Shown: piece by piece, positions 6,816-11,962 of the stretch
Layout of the letters: each line of letters begins with the position of its first letter
Position numbering within the stretch: the stretch's first letter is position 1
NCBI GenBank assembly: GCA_007118765.1
Contig: SKQZ01000229.1
Location: 1 to 11,962, forward strand
Source of the DNA: Candidatus Hydrogenedentota bacterium
GTDB lineage: Bacteria > Hydrogenedentota > Hydrogenedentia > Hydrogenedentales > CAITNO01
Direction of reading: 5' to 3'
Length of the DNA stretch: 11,962 nucleotides
Notes under the pieces: model-generated
Database searches by the model: none
Told to the model about the DNA's origin: nothing
Seen by the model: only the letters and a program-made list of their open reading frames with translations
Made by a program: the position numbers and the translations under genes

Positions 6816-8120
6816 TTATGCCAAATCCGAGTCCTCCTGTTTAGGGTCAGTAGGGGTGTCTGTCGTTTCCTCTTCTTCTTCTTCTTCCGGTGGCTCGATA
6901 TCTGCCGCATCGGCGGGTTTTTCAGGCGTCTCCTCCTCCGGCGTCACGTCTTCCGTTGCCTCAGTCGGTACGGGAGCATCCAATGCCGTGTCGGTTGCAA
7001 TGGCATCCTCCGGCAATGGGTCCTGTTCCTCGGCGGCGGTTTCGTCATCGCCTTCTGAAACATCTTCCGCCGCCGCCAACGCTTCACGCTCATCATCTTC
7101 GTTGCGTATGTCAATATTCCATCCGAGCAACTGAGAGGCAAGCCGTGCATTCTGCCCGCGCTTGCCAATGGCCAGCGACAGTTGGTCCTGCGGCACCACC
7201 ACATGGATGCGCTTCATTTCTTCGTTGAGGCGTATGTCCAGAATATCCGCCGGATTCAATGCGTTCACACAGAGTTCCACCGGATTGTCGCTCCACCGGA
7301 TAATGTCTATCTTCTCGCCGTTCAGTTCTTCCACCACGGCACGGACACGCGCACCCTTCAATCCGACACAGGCGCCCACGGCATCCACATGGGGATCGGC
7401 GGATGCCACCGCCACCTTGGTGCGGCTGCCGGGGTCGCGCGCGACGGCTTTGATGAGCACGGTGCCGTCGTATATCTCGGGCACTTCCATTTCAAACAAG
7501 ACGCGCACCAATTCTGAGGATGTCCGCGACAGCACCACCTGCGGGCCCCGGGGCGACCGGTCTACCTCAACAAGGATGGCGCGGATTCTGTCGCCAATTT
7601 TGTATCGTTCCCGGGGCGATTGCTCGCGCACGGGCACCACCGCCTCCACCTGGCCTATCGAAACAATGAGATTGCCGTGGCTTATCCGTTTTACCGCGCC
7701 GGTAACGACATCGCCTTCGCGTTGCTTGAATTCTTCAAAGATGCGGTCCCGTTCGGCATCCTTAATCTTTTGAATAATCACCTGGCGCGCCGTTTGCGCG
7801 GCGATACGCCCGAAATTGGCCGGTTGCGCCGGCACTTTCAACCGGTTGCCCACCACAACGTCGGGATTCAATTTCAGCGCATCTTCCAGCGAAATCTCCT
7901 CCGCGGGATCAGTGACCTTCTCGACGACAAGCCGTATTTCAAACACATTGAACGCCAGTGTTTTCGGGTCTACTTCAACGGACACATGGGCGGCTTTGTT
8001 GCTCAAAGGCTTGCGGGCTGCCGTCTCGATAGCGCTGCGAATAGCCTCGACCAACGTATCCCGGTCAACGCTTTTCTCCGCTTCGAGTTGCTGTAAAATC
8101 ATTTTTAAGTTGTCAGCCAA
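6816..8120 (-). CDS. nusA: Transcription termination/antitermination factor NusA (TTG start, acidic C-terminal tail)
   Basis: NusA binds RNA polymerase and nascent RNA, promoting pausing, intrinsic termination and antitermination. The 434-residue product has the N-terminal polymerase-binding domain (1-135, start MADNLKMILQQLEAEKSVDR), an S1 domain (136-200; GDVVTGAVKRI), KH1 (about 203-280; GACVGLKGARVRAV at 249-262) and KH2 (about 282-345; LAIGKRGQNARLA at 316-328). From about 341 to the end there is an Asp/Glu/Pro/Thr-rich tail, with seven consecutive Glu near 412-418, instead of the two helix-hairpin-helix acidic repeats of E. coli NusA. The TTG start is chosen on a strong GAGGAGA 7 bases upstream. 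It sits between rimP and infB as in most bacteria; ylxR, frequent after nusA, is missing. A 107-bp spacer with a promoter-like -10 box follows. The family is certain; the tail's function is unknown. Confidence 0.97.
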   Translation of the reverse strand: MADNLKMILQQLEAEKSVDRDTLVEAIRSAIETAARKPLSNKAAHVSVEVDPKTLAFNVFEIRLVVEKVTDPAEEISLEDALKLNPDVVVGNRLKVPAQPANFGRIAAQTARQVIIQKIKDAERDRIFEEFKQREGDVVTGAVKRISHGNLIVSIGQVEAVVPVREQSPRERYKIGDRIRAILVEVDRSPRGPQVVLSRTSSELVRVLFEMEVPEIYDGTVLIKAVARDPGSRTKVAVASADPHVDAVGACVGLKGARVRAVVEELNGEKIDIIRWSDNPVELCVNALNPADILDIRLNEEMKRIHVVVPQDQLSLAIGKRGQNARLASQLLGWNIDIRNEDDEREALAAAEDVSEGDDETAAEEQDPLPEDAIATDTALDAPVPTEATEDVTPEEETPEKPADAADIEPPEEEEEEETTDTPTDPKQEDSDLA

Positions 8121-8126
8121 GCCAAA

Positions 8127-8133
8127 TCTCCTC
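8127..8133 (-). promoter_or_regulatory. Ribosome binding site that fixes the nusA TTG start
   Basis: On the minus strand GAGGAGA lies 7 bases before the TTG at 8118-8120. The only nearby ATG (8100-8102) has no Shine-Dalgarno sequence and would cut off conserved N-terminal residues. An earlier in-frame TTG at 8133-8135 runs into the ribosome binding site itself. Confidence 0.75.
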
Positions 8134-8148
8134 AAACCAACATGGCTT

Positions 8149-8607
8149 TTAGCGCTCCAGTCGCGCCTTCTTTATATTGTCCAGATGCACCTTCGTTTCA
8201 GTGCCGGATACATCCAGACATATCATATCCGTTTCCACTCCGGTCAACACGCCTTTGATCTTGCTGCGCCCTTCCACGGGCGCATGGGTCGTTACGCGAA
8301 ACGTTTCGCCCACATACCGCTTGAAATGCGCCGGCTTGCGTACGGGTCGGTTCCAACCGGGCGACGATATTTCCAGCATGTACCGCTCATTGATAAAATC
8401 GGTCGTATCCAGCAGCGGACTTAACACATGCGTGGCCCGCGTACAGTCATCCAGCGATATGCCGCCGTCTTCTTTGTCTATATATACGCGCAACACGGCG
8501 GCGCCGCCTTGGCGGCCGAGCTCGACTTCAACCAATTCATAGCCAATATCCCGCAGATCAGGCTCCAGGATATGCCATGCCTGGCGAATCAGGGCAGCCG
8601 TTTCCAT
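8149..8607 (-). CDS. rimP: Ribosome maturation factor RimP
   Basis: RimP binds pre-30S particles and is needed for efficient maturation of the small ribosomal subunit. The 152-residue product matches the usual length (about 150-160) and two-domain layout: an alpha/beta N-terminal domain with ELVEVELGRQGG and LRVYIDKEDGGISLDDC, the signature YMLEISSPGWNRPV (76-89, with Trp where Leu is common), and a C-terminal Sm-like domain around GVLTGVETDMICLDV. The ATG at 8607 has AAAGGTG about 10 bases upstream. The frame can be extended to a GTG at 8667, but those 20 codons lie across the terminator hairpin and T tract and are not RimP sequence, so the extension is rejected. This is the first gene of the nusA-infB operon; nusA starts 28 bases after its stop. 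Confidence 0.96.
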   Translation of the reverse strand: METAALIRQAWHILEPDLRDIGYELVEVELGRQGGAAVLRVYIDKEDGGISLDDCTRATHVLSPLLDTTDFINERYMLEISSPGWNRPVRKPAHFKRYVGETFRVTTHAPVEGRSKIKGVLTGVETDMICLDVSGTETKVHLDNIKKARLER

Positions 8608-8644
8608 GTTCGTTTTACACCTTTTTCTCGTTGCAAACAAAAAC

Positions 8645-8671
8645 AAAAAAAGTGGGTCGAGACCCACTTTT
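8645..8671 (-). terminator. Intrinsic terminator / leader attenuator upstream of rimP
   Basis: This is a perfect 10-bp inverted repeat (8648-8657 with 8662-8671; core GTGGGT, loop CGAG or its complement, core ACCCAC). On the minus strand it is followed by seven T residues and then a further T-rich stretch, which is a textbook Rho-independent terminator reading towards rimP. It lies 127 bases after the pgeF stop and 37 bases before the rimP start, so it could end the hslU-pgeF transcript. Because the likely operon promoter is upstream of it (8696-8725), it could also act as a leader attenuator that must be read through. Confidence 0.88.
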
Positions 8672-8695
8672 CTACGGCCGCTATATACAACGCCG

Positions 8696-8725
8696 ACTAT
8701 AGCACATTACGTGTCGTCGGCGCAA
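8696..8725 (-). promoter_or_regulatory. Predicted sigma70-type promoter for the rimP-nusA-infB operon
   Basis: On the minus strand, -10 box TATAGT (8696-8701, five of six consensus bases) follows -35 candidate TTGCGC (8720-8725, matching TTG of TTGACA) at a spacing of 18 bases. Transcription would start near 8689, just before the terminator hairpin at 8645-8671. No other promoter candidate fits in the 37 bases between that terminator and the rimP ATG, which supports this one as the operon promoter. Confidence 0.5.
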
Positions 8726-8797
8726 CATAGTGCCGTTCCGTTTTATGCTTCGGTCACACAAAACGGTCACTGTTGCATTCAGCGTTATCTCGTTGGT

Positions 8798-9469
8798 TTA
8801 TAGCATTACTACCACCAAATTTCGATCCGACGTTTTGTCGGCACGATAACTGTAAAAACCGCCGCCACAAACAGTGCAGTGGGGCACAACCCGTATATTG
8901 TGCCTGATTACGCCTGCATATTCAAGTTGTGCGCAAATGGCGCCGCTTATGTCAAGGTGTCTTCCGGTGGTCGGCAGTCCTGCCGCTGTCCAGTCAGCCG
9001 CCATGTCCGCCGACACTTCATAACAACATGCGCCCGCGCAGGGGCCAACCAGCGCCAGCAGTCCCGCGGGTTGTACCTCGGGAATGGTGCACAGGGCGCG
9101 GACGCCTGCCGCCGCAATGTTGTGCCGCGTACCTTCCCGTCCCGCGTGCAACACGGCTACGGCCGGGGGGGCGGGGTGATACAACAGTACGGGGGCGCAA
9201 TCTGCAACCCCAATGCCCAACGCGATGTTCCGGCGCGTGGTTATTATGCCGTCCGCTTCCGGCGGCGTGGCGGCATTGGGTTCCACATCATCGGCATCCA
9301 ACACCCGCACCCCGTGTACCTGACGCAACCGAACCAATTGTTCAGGGCGGATATCAAGGCGTTCCAAAAAAGATTCGCGCGCGTTCGCGTCGCCGCAGTT
9401 GCCATCCGTCTTATCAGACATTGCCGCCACAGCAAGGCCCGCCTTTTCCATGGTAACAAAGCGAATCAT
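8798..9469 (-). CDS. pgeF: Peptidoglycan editing factor PgeF (YfiH/DUF152, laccase-domain family)
   Basis: PgeF-family proteins prevent or correct misincorporation of serine for alanine in peptidoglycan precursors in E. coli; homologues have also been described as purine nucleoside enzymes and multicopper polyphenol oxidases. The 223-residue product carries the family blocks in order: RQVHG (49-53), ADGIIT (72-77), VADCAPVLLY (88-97), AVLHAG (105-110), GPCAGACCYEV and HCTVCGGGFYSYR. The conserved metal/active-site set is H52, C91 and H108. The usual HAGWRG is HAGREG here. Length fits the family (about 230-260 residues). The start at 9469 leaves 19 bases after hslU with a G-rich GGGTGGG upstream; M7 is a possible alternative. 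No signal peptide is seen, so it is cytoplasmic. A promoter and terminator lie between it and rimP. Confidence 0.93.
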   Translation of the reverse strand: MIRFVTMEKAGLAVAAMSDKTDGNCGDANARESFLERLDIRPEQLVRLRQVHGVRVLDADDVEPNAATPPEADGIITTRRNIALGIGVADCAPVLLYHPAPPAVAVLHAGREGTRHNIAAAGVRALCTIPEVQPAGLLALVGPCAGACCYEVSADMAADWTAAGLPTTGRHLDISGAICAQLEYAGVIRHNIRVVPHCTVCGGGFYSYRADKTSDRNLVVVML

Positions 9470-9488
9470 AACAACCCACCCGCGTCTA

Positions 9489-10880
9489 TCAGAGCACGTA
9501 TCGGTTCAGGTCTTGTTTTTCGACCGCATCGGCCAGTTGTGACTCCACAAACCCCACCGTAATACAGGCATCTTCCCCGCGACGCTCGGATGCGGTGAAG
9601 GCCCATTCCTCCAGCAGGTATTCCAGGATGGTGTGCAGGCGTCGCGCTCCGATGTCCTCGGACTCCACATTTACCCGCTCACAGATTTCAGCGAGTTTTT
9701 CGATGGCTTCAGGTTCAAAGGTGAGTGAAACGCCTTCGGTGGACAGCAGTGCCTGATATTGTTTTACAAGCGAACACTCCGTTTCCGTCAGTATGCGAAC
9801 AAAATCTTCCCGCCGCAGACTGTCCAATTCCACGCGGATGGGGAAGCGTCCCTGTAGTTCCGGTATCAGGTCGGCGACATTTGCATTGTGAAACGCGCCC
9901 GAAGCAATAAACAAGATATGGTCGGTGCGCACGGAACCATATTTGGTGATGACCGTGCTGCCTTCGACAATGGGCAGGATGTCCCGCTGTACCCCTTCGC
10001 GGGAAACATCGGGGCCGTGGCCGCTGTACCCGCCCCGGCCTGCAATCTTGTCAATTTCATCAAGAAACACAATGCCCGCATTCTCGACACGGTCTATGGC
10101 GCGGCGTGCCGCCAAATCCATGTCAATCAATTCCTGAAAAGCCTCCTGCAACAAAATTTCCCGTGCTTCCGCCACGGTAACCTTCTTGTGTTTGTGTTGT
10201 TTCGGCGTCATCTGCCCGAACATATCCTGCAGATTCAGTCCCATCTCCTCCATGCCGCTGGCGGCGAACACCTGAAGCATGGCGTTCTGATTGGACTCCG
10301 AAATGGTCAGCTCCACTTCACGGTCTTCGAGTTCGCCATCTGCCAGTTTTCGGGCAATGAGTTCGCGCGCTTTCTTCTCCGCCGCCAGTCCCGGTTCAAC
10401 CTGCGGCTCATCGCCCCCGGCCGGATCCATGGGCTTGTACTCCGAACGGCGCTCCGGCGGTTTGCGGGGCGGCAACAACAAGTCGAGCAGACGCTTCTCC
10501 ACTTGGCGTCGAGCCTTTTCTTCGCATTCCAGCCGTAATTCTTCGCGCGCCATTTTTACCGCCGCCTCGGTGAGCTCGCGAATCATAGATTCGCAATCGC
10601 GTCCCACGTATCCGACCTCGGTAAACTTGCTTGCCTCAACCTTTACAAAGGGCGCGTCCACAAGTTTCGCCAGCCGCCGTGCGATCTCGGTTTTACCCAC
10701 GCCCGTAGAGCCGATCATGATGATGTTCTTCGGGATGATTTCCTCGCGCAGATCATCCGTCAACTGGAGGCGTCGCCACCGGTTGCGCAGTGCAACGGCT
10801 ACTTTGCGTTTGGCCTTGTCCTGACCAATAATATGCTTGTCCAATTCGCGGACAATTTCCGCGGGTGTTAATGATTCCAT
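9489..10880 (-). CDS. hslU: HslU, ATPase subunit of the HslUV (ClpYQ) protease
   Basis: HslU is the AAA+ unfoldase that feeds proteins into the HslV peptidase in the cytoplasm. The 463-residue product has the family N-terminus LTPAEIVRELDKHIIGQDKA, Walker A GSTGVGKT (57-64), pore motif GYVGRD (90-95), an intermediate domain (about 110-240), Walker B VFLDEIDK (271-278), sensor 1 region FIASGAFH (324-331), arginine finger in LQGRFPI (R345) and sensor 2 GARRLH (411-416). The C-terminus, DLNRYVL, resembles the E. coli tail that docks into HslV. The ATG at 10880 is chosen because GGGAG lies 6 bases upstream (10887-10891); the frame extends 15 codons further without family sequence. hslV, usually immediately upstream of hslU, is not here; the upstream neighbour is the ferredoxin. 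pgeF follows after 19 bases, suggesting co-transcription. Confidence 0.97.
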   Translation of the reverse strand: MESLTPAEIVRELDKHIIGQDKAKRKVAVALRNRWRRLQLTDDLREEIIPKNIIMIGSTGVGKTEIARRLAKLVDAPFVKVEASKFTEVGYVGRDCESMIRELTEAAVKMAREELRLECEEKARRQVEKRLLDLLLPPRKPPERRSEYKPMDPAGGDEPQVEPGLAAEKKARELIARKLADGELEDREVELTISESNQNAMLQVFAASGMEEMGLNLQDMFGQMTPKQHKHKKVTVAEAREILLQEAFQELIDMDLAARRAIDRVENAGIVFLDEIDKIAGRGGYSGHGPDVSREGVQRDILPIVEGSTVITKYGSVRTDHILFIASGAFHNANVADLIPELQGRFPIRVELDSLRREDFVRILTETECSLVKQYQALLSTEGVSLTFEPEAIEKLAEICERVNVESEDIGARRLHTILEYLLEEWAFTASERRGEDACITVGFVESQLADAVEKQDLNRYVL

Positions 10881-10921
10881 TGAAATCTCCCGGTTGGCCA
10901 CTGAACAGCCGTCTGGCCGGT

Positions 10922-11086
10922 TCATATCGTGCTTGATCCTTGAGGTTCTAAATGACCAAGGACATCATGACGTCCTTTGCGGTGTGTTCGCCCCAATGAG
11001 CCGGCGTACCCGGCGGCAGCGCGACGCGCTTCACGTAACTGCTCATTAAGTTTTTTGGCACATCGTTTCCTTCGAATATCTTCCAT
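10922..11086 (-). CDS. Doubtful small ORF, hypothetical protein (54 aa) in the hslU leader
   Basis: I do not recognise this ORF. From the ATG at 11086 it encodes 54 residues starting MEDIRRKRCAKKLNEQLREA, a basic, probably helical N-terminal half, then a Gly/His-rich tail ending SSTI. In frame it can be extended upstream to 11125. A G-rich stretch (GGGGG) lies 3 bases before the ATG, which is close for a ribosome binding site. It ends 41 bases before the hslU start and its 3' part coincides with two competing hairpins, so the region may be an untranslated leader instead. There is no cysteine pair, signal peptide or membrane segment. Whether it is real depends on conservation, which cannot be checked here. 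Confidence 0.25.
   Translation of the reverse strand: MEDIRRKRCAKKLNEQLREARRAAAGYAGSLGRTHRKGRHDVLGHLEPQGSSTI
10937..10977 (-). promoter_or_regulatory. Two mutually exclusive hairpins in the hslU leader
   Basis: Stem B pairs AAGGAC (10958-10963) with GTCCTT (10972-10977) around an 8-base loop. Stem A pairs TCCTT (10937-10941) with AAGGA (10958-10962), and GGT (10944-10946) with ACC (10955-10957), with a 2-base bulge. Both stems need the same AAGGA segment, so only one can form at a time. This is the arrangement seen in attenuators and switches, but no T tract or sequestered ribosome binding site is visible, so a regulatory role is speculative. Confidence 0.3.
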
Positions 11087-11096
11087 ACACCCCCAC

Positions 11097-11125
11097 AGTA
11101 TACCATGTGGTCTCCCCGGGTTCAC
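11097..11125 (-). promoter_or_regulatory. Weak promoter-like sequence upstream of the hslU leader
   Basis: On the minus strand a good -10 box, TATACT (11097-11102), lies 17 bases after a poor -35 candidate, GTGAAC (11120-11125, three of six matches to TTGACA). If used, transcription would start near 11090 and give hslU an untranslated leader of about 200 bases. It would also leave the small ORF at 11086 nearly leaderless. The call rests on the -10 box and spacing only. Confidence 0.3.
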
Positions 11126-11140
11126 AGGCGTATGGGCGGC

Positions 11141-11419
11141 CTATTCCGCCTTCTCCAAAACGGAACTTATCTGGCCCACCACCGCGGCGACTTCTTTGGG
11201 CTTGATGTTTTCAAAGGTGAGGCGCCCCTGCGGGAAACGAATAAGCGGGCCATGCTTGCATTTGCCCAGGCAATCGCACTTCTTTATGCTCAGTTTGCTG
11301 TCCAGGCCCGCCTCCGCAATTTCCTGCTCAAGACGCTTGGCCACTTTTTTGCCCTTGCGCTCCACACAATGGGAGCCGGTGCAAACCTTGACAGACAGTT
11401 TTTTCTTGTTCTTGGACAT
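11141..11419 (-). CDS. Thioredoxin-like (2Fe-2S) ferredoxin domain protein
   Basis: This is a 92-residue protein of the thioredoxin-fold [2Fe-2S] ferredoxin family, related to the NuoE/HoxE subunit domain and to stand-alone ferredoxins of the Aquifex/Azotobacter type. The probable cluster ligands are C13 and C18 (CTGSHC, C-x4-C) with C50 and C54 (CLGKC, C-x3-C); C48 is an extra cysteine. The GPLIRFPQGRLTF stretch after the second pair is typical of the fold. The N-terminus is Lys-rich (MSKNKKK) with no signal peptide or membrane segment, so a soluble cytoplasmic electron carrier is expected. The ATG is preceded by AGGTG at 11 bases. The gene stands alone between sodB and hslU, with no NADH dehydrogenase or hydrogenase gene beside it, so its redox partner cannot be inferred. 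The family is secure; the specific role is unknown. Confidence 0.88.
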   Translation of the reverse strand: MSKNKKKLSVKVCTGSHCVERKGKKVAKRLEQEIAEAGLDSKLSIKKCDCLGKCKHGPLIRFPQGRLTFENIKPKEVAAVVGQISSVLEKAE

Positions 11420-11483
11420 AAGGCGGTTATCACCTGCTTATTCGTGCCGGGACGCGCACGATACGCGTGTCGGTAAACAATGT

Positions 11484-11522
11484 GCCGCCATCCCCCGACA
11501 ACCGGCGCCGGGGGATGCCGGC
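11484..11522 (-). terminator. Strong intergenic hairpin downstream of sodB (possible terminator without a clear U tract)
   Basis: Bases 11489-11497 (CATCCCCCG) pair perfectly with 11509-11517 (CGGGGGATG). After one C/C mismatch a further 4 bp pair (11484-11487 with 11519-11522), giving 13 pairs around an 11-base loop. It lies about 60 bases past the sodB stop. A second, weaker stem (GGCGG 11547-11551 with CCGCC 11555-11559, extended by CGGT/ACCG) sits nearer the stop codon. On the minus strand the sequence after the main stem is not a T run, so termination by this hairpin is only inferred. mRNA 3'-end stabilisation is an alternative. Confidence 0.45.
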
Positions 11523-11581
11523 CTATATGAAAGCCACGGCGGTGTTGGCGGATGCCGCCACCGCGTCTTTTGGGGGTGTGT

Positions 11582-11962
11582 TTACGCCTGAAAAGGACTG
11601 GTGAGATTGCCTGCAACAAACTCCCAGTTTACCGCATCCCAAAACGCTTCGATGAACTTTGGTCGCAGGTTACGGTAATCAATATAGTACGCGTGTTCCC
11701 ATACGTCCAGCGTCATCAGCGGCTCGTTGCCGTGCTTCAGCGGTGTATCGGCATTGCCAAGGGGCATAATCACCAGTTTGCCGGACGGATCGGCGGCCAG
11801 CCATGCCCAACCGGAACCGAACAATTTCGCCGCCGCTGTTGAAAACTGCTCCTTGAACTCTTCGAAAGAACCGAAATCACGGTCAATGCGGGCGCTCAGG
11901 TCGCCGGACGGAGCGCCGCCGCCCGAAGGGGACAAACACTGCCAGAAGAAGCTGTGGTTCCA
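11582..11962 (-). CDS. sodB: Fe/Mn-family superoxide dismutase, C-terminal part (5' end outside window)
   Basis: This enzyme dismutates superoxide to oxygen and hydrogen peroxide, normally as a cytoplasmic dimer or tetramer. The open frame runs without a stop to the window edge, so the N-terminal third, about 70 residues including the first metal-binding His, is missing; 126 residues are visible. The visible part begins with WNHSFFWQCL, which holds the second metal-ligand His, then FGSGWAWLA, then DVWEHAYYIDYRN with the last two metal ligands (Asp and His), and ends with VNWEFVAGNL. The stretch NADTPL, where Mn enzymes usually have a Gln-containing sequence, resembles E. coli FeSOD, so an iron or cambialistic enzyme is inferred. 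The stop is TAA. The gene is followed by a 162-bp spacer with two hairpins before the ferredoxin gene. Family assignment is very secure; metal choice is less so. Confidence 0.96.
   Translation of the reverse strand, partial: WNHSFFWQCLSPSGGGAPSGDLSARIDRDFGSFEEFKEQFSTAAAKLFGSGWAWLAADPSGKLVIMPLGNADTPLKHGNEPLMTLDVWEHAYYIDYRNLRPKFIEAFWDAVNWEFVAGNLTSPFQA

Noticed and set aside
8608..8667. 20-codon N-terminal extension of rimP from a GTG
   Set aside because: It translates the terminator hairpin and T tract; RimP family sequence and the ribosome binding site support the ATG at 8607.
8672..8797. tRNA or small structured RNA gene between pgeF and rimP
   Set aside because: No cloverleaf or T-loop consensus is visible; the promoter boxes and terminator account for the structured part.
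10881..10925. 15-codon N-terminal extension of hslU
   Set aside because: The ATG at 10880 has a well-spaced GGGAG and coincides with the family N-terminus; the extension would read through that ribosome binding site.

Overview
The window is an ordinary, densely packed bacterial chromosome segment. Every supportable gene lies on the minus strand, so transcription runs from base 11962 towards base 1. Base composition is moderately GC-rich. No RNA gene, CRISPR array, prophage or complete insertion sequence was recognised. The content suggests a Gram-negative-type bacterium from outside the best-studied groups: a Fe-type superoxide dismutase, the HslU chaperone, a NusA with an acidic tail in place of the C-terminal repeats of E. 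coli, a 1020-residue IF2 with a histone-like Lys/Ala/Pro tract, and an RbfA-NrnA fusion. A PVC-type, Hydrogenedentes-like or deltaproteobacterial-like lineage is a guess; the sequence does not settle it.

Right-hand part (about 8798-11962), in transcription order: the 3' part of a Fe/Mn superoxide dismutase gene cut by the window edge, a spacer with strong hairpins, a small thioredoxin-like [2Fe-2S] ferredoxin, a 260-bp leader with a doubtful small ORF and two competing hairpins, hslU (ATPase of the HslUV protease, with no hslV next to it in this window), and pgeF (peptidoglycan editing factor). These are stress-protection and quality-control functions.

Left-hand part (122-8607) is the classical transcription/translation operon: rimP, nusA, infB, a DUF503 (YlxP-like) gene, a fused rbfA-nrnA gene, truB and ribF. 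Several junctions overlap by 4 bases (GTGA at infB/DUF503, ATGA at DUF503/rbfA-nrnA) or are separated by a few tens of bases, which implies translational coupling. The products mature the 30S subunit (RimP, RbfA), control elongation and termination (NusA), start translation (IF2), degrade nanoRNA or dephosphorylate pAp (NrnA-type DHH domain), modify tRNA U55 (TruB) and make FMN/FAD (RibF). The ylxR gene often found between nusA and infB is absent.

The most interesting regulatory feature is upstream of rimP. A promoter-like sequence is followed within about 20 bases by a perfect hairpin with a T tract, so the operon's own promoter appears to fire into an intrinsic terminator. This resembles the NusA-dependent leader attenuation described for the Bacillus subtilis rimP-nusA-infB operon. 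No previously undescribed biological system is evident; the best leads are the RbfA-NrnA fusion, this leader terminator, and the opposite-charge low-complexity tails of NusA and IF2.
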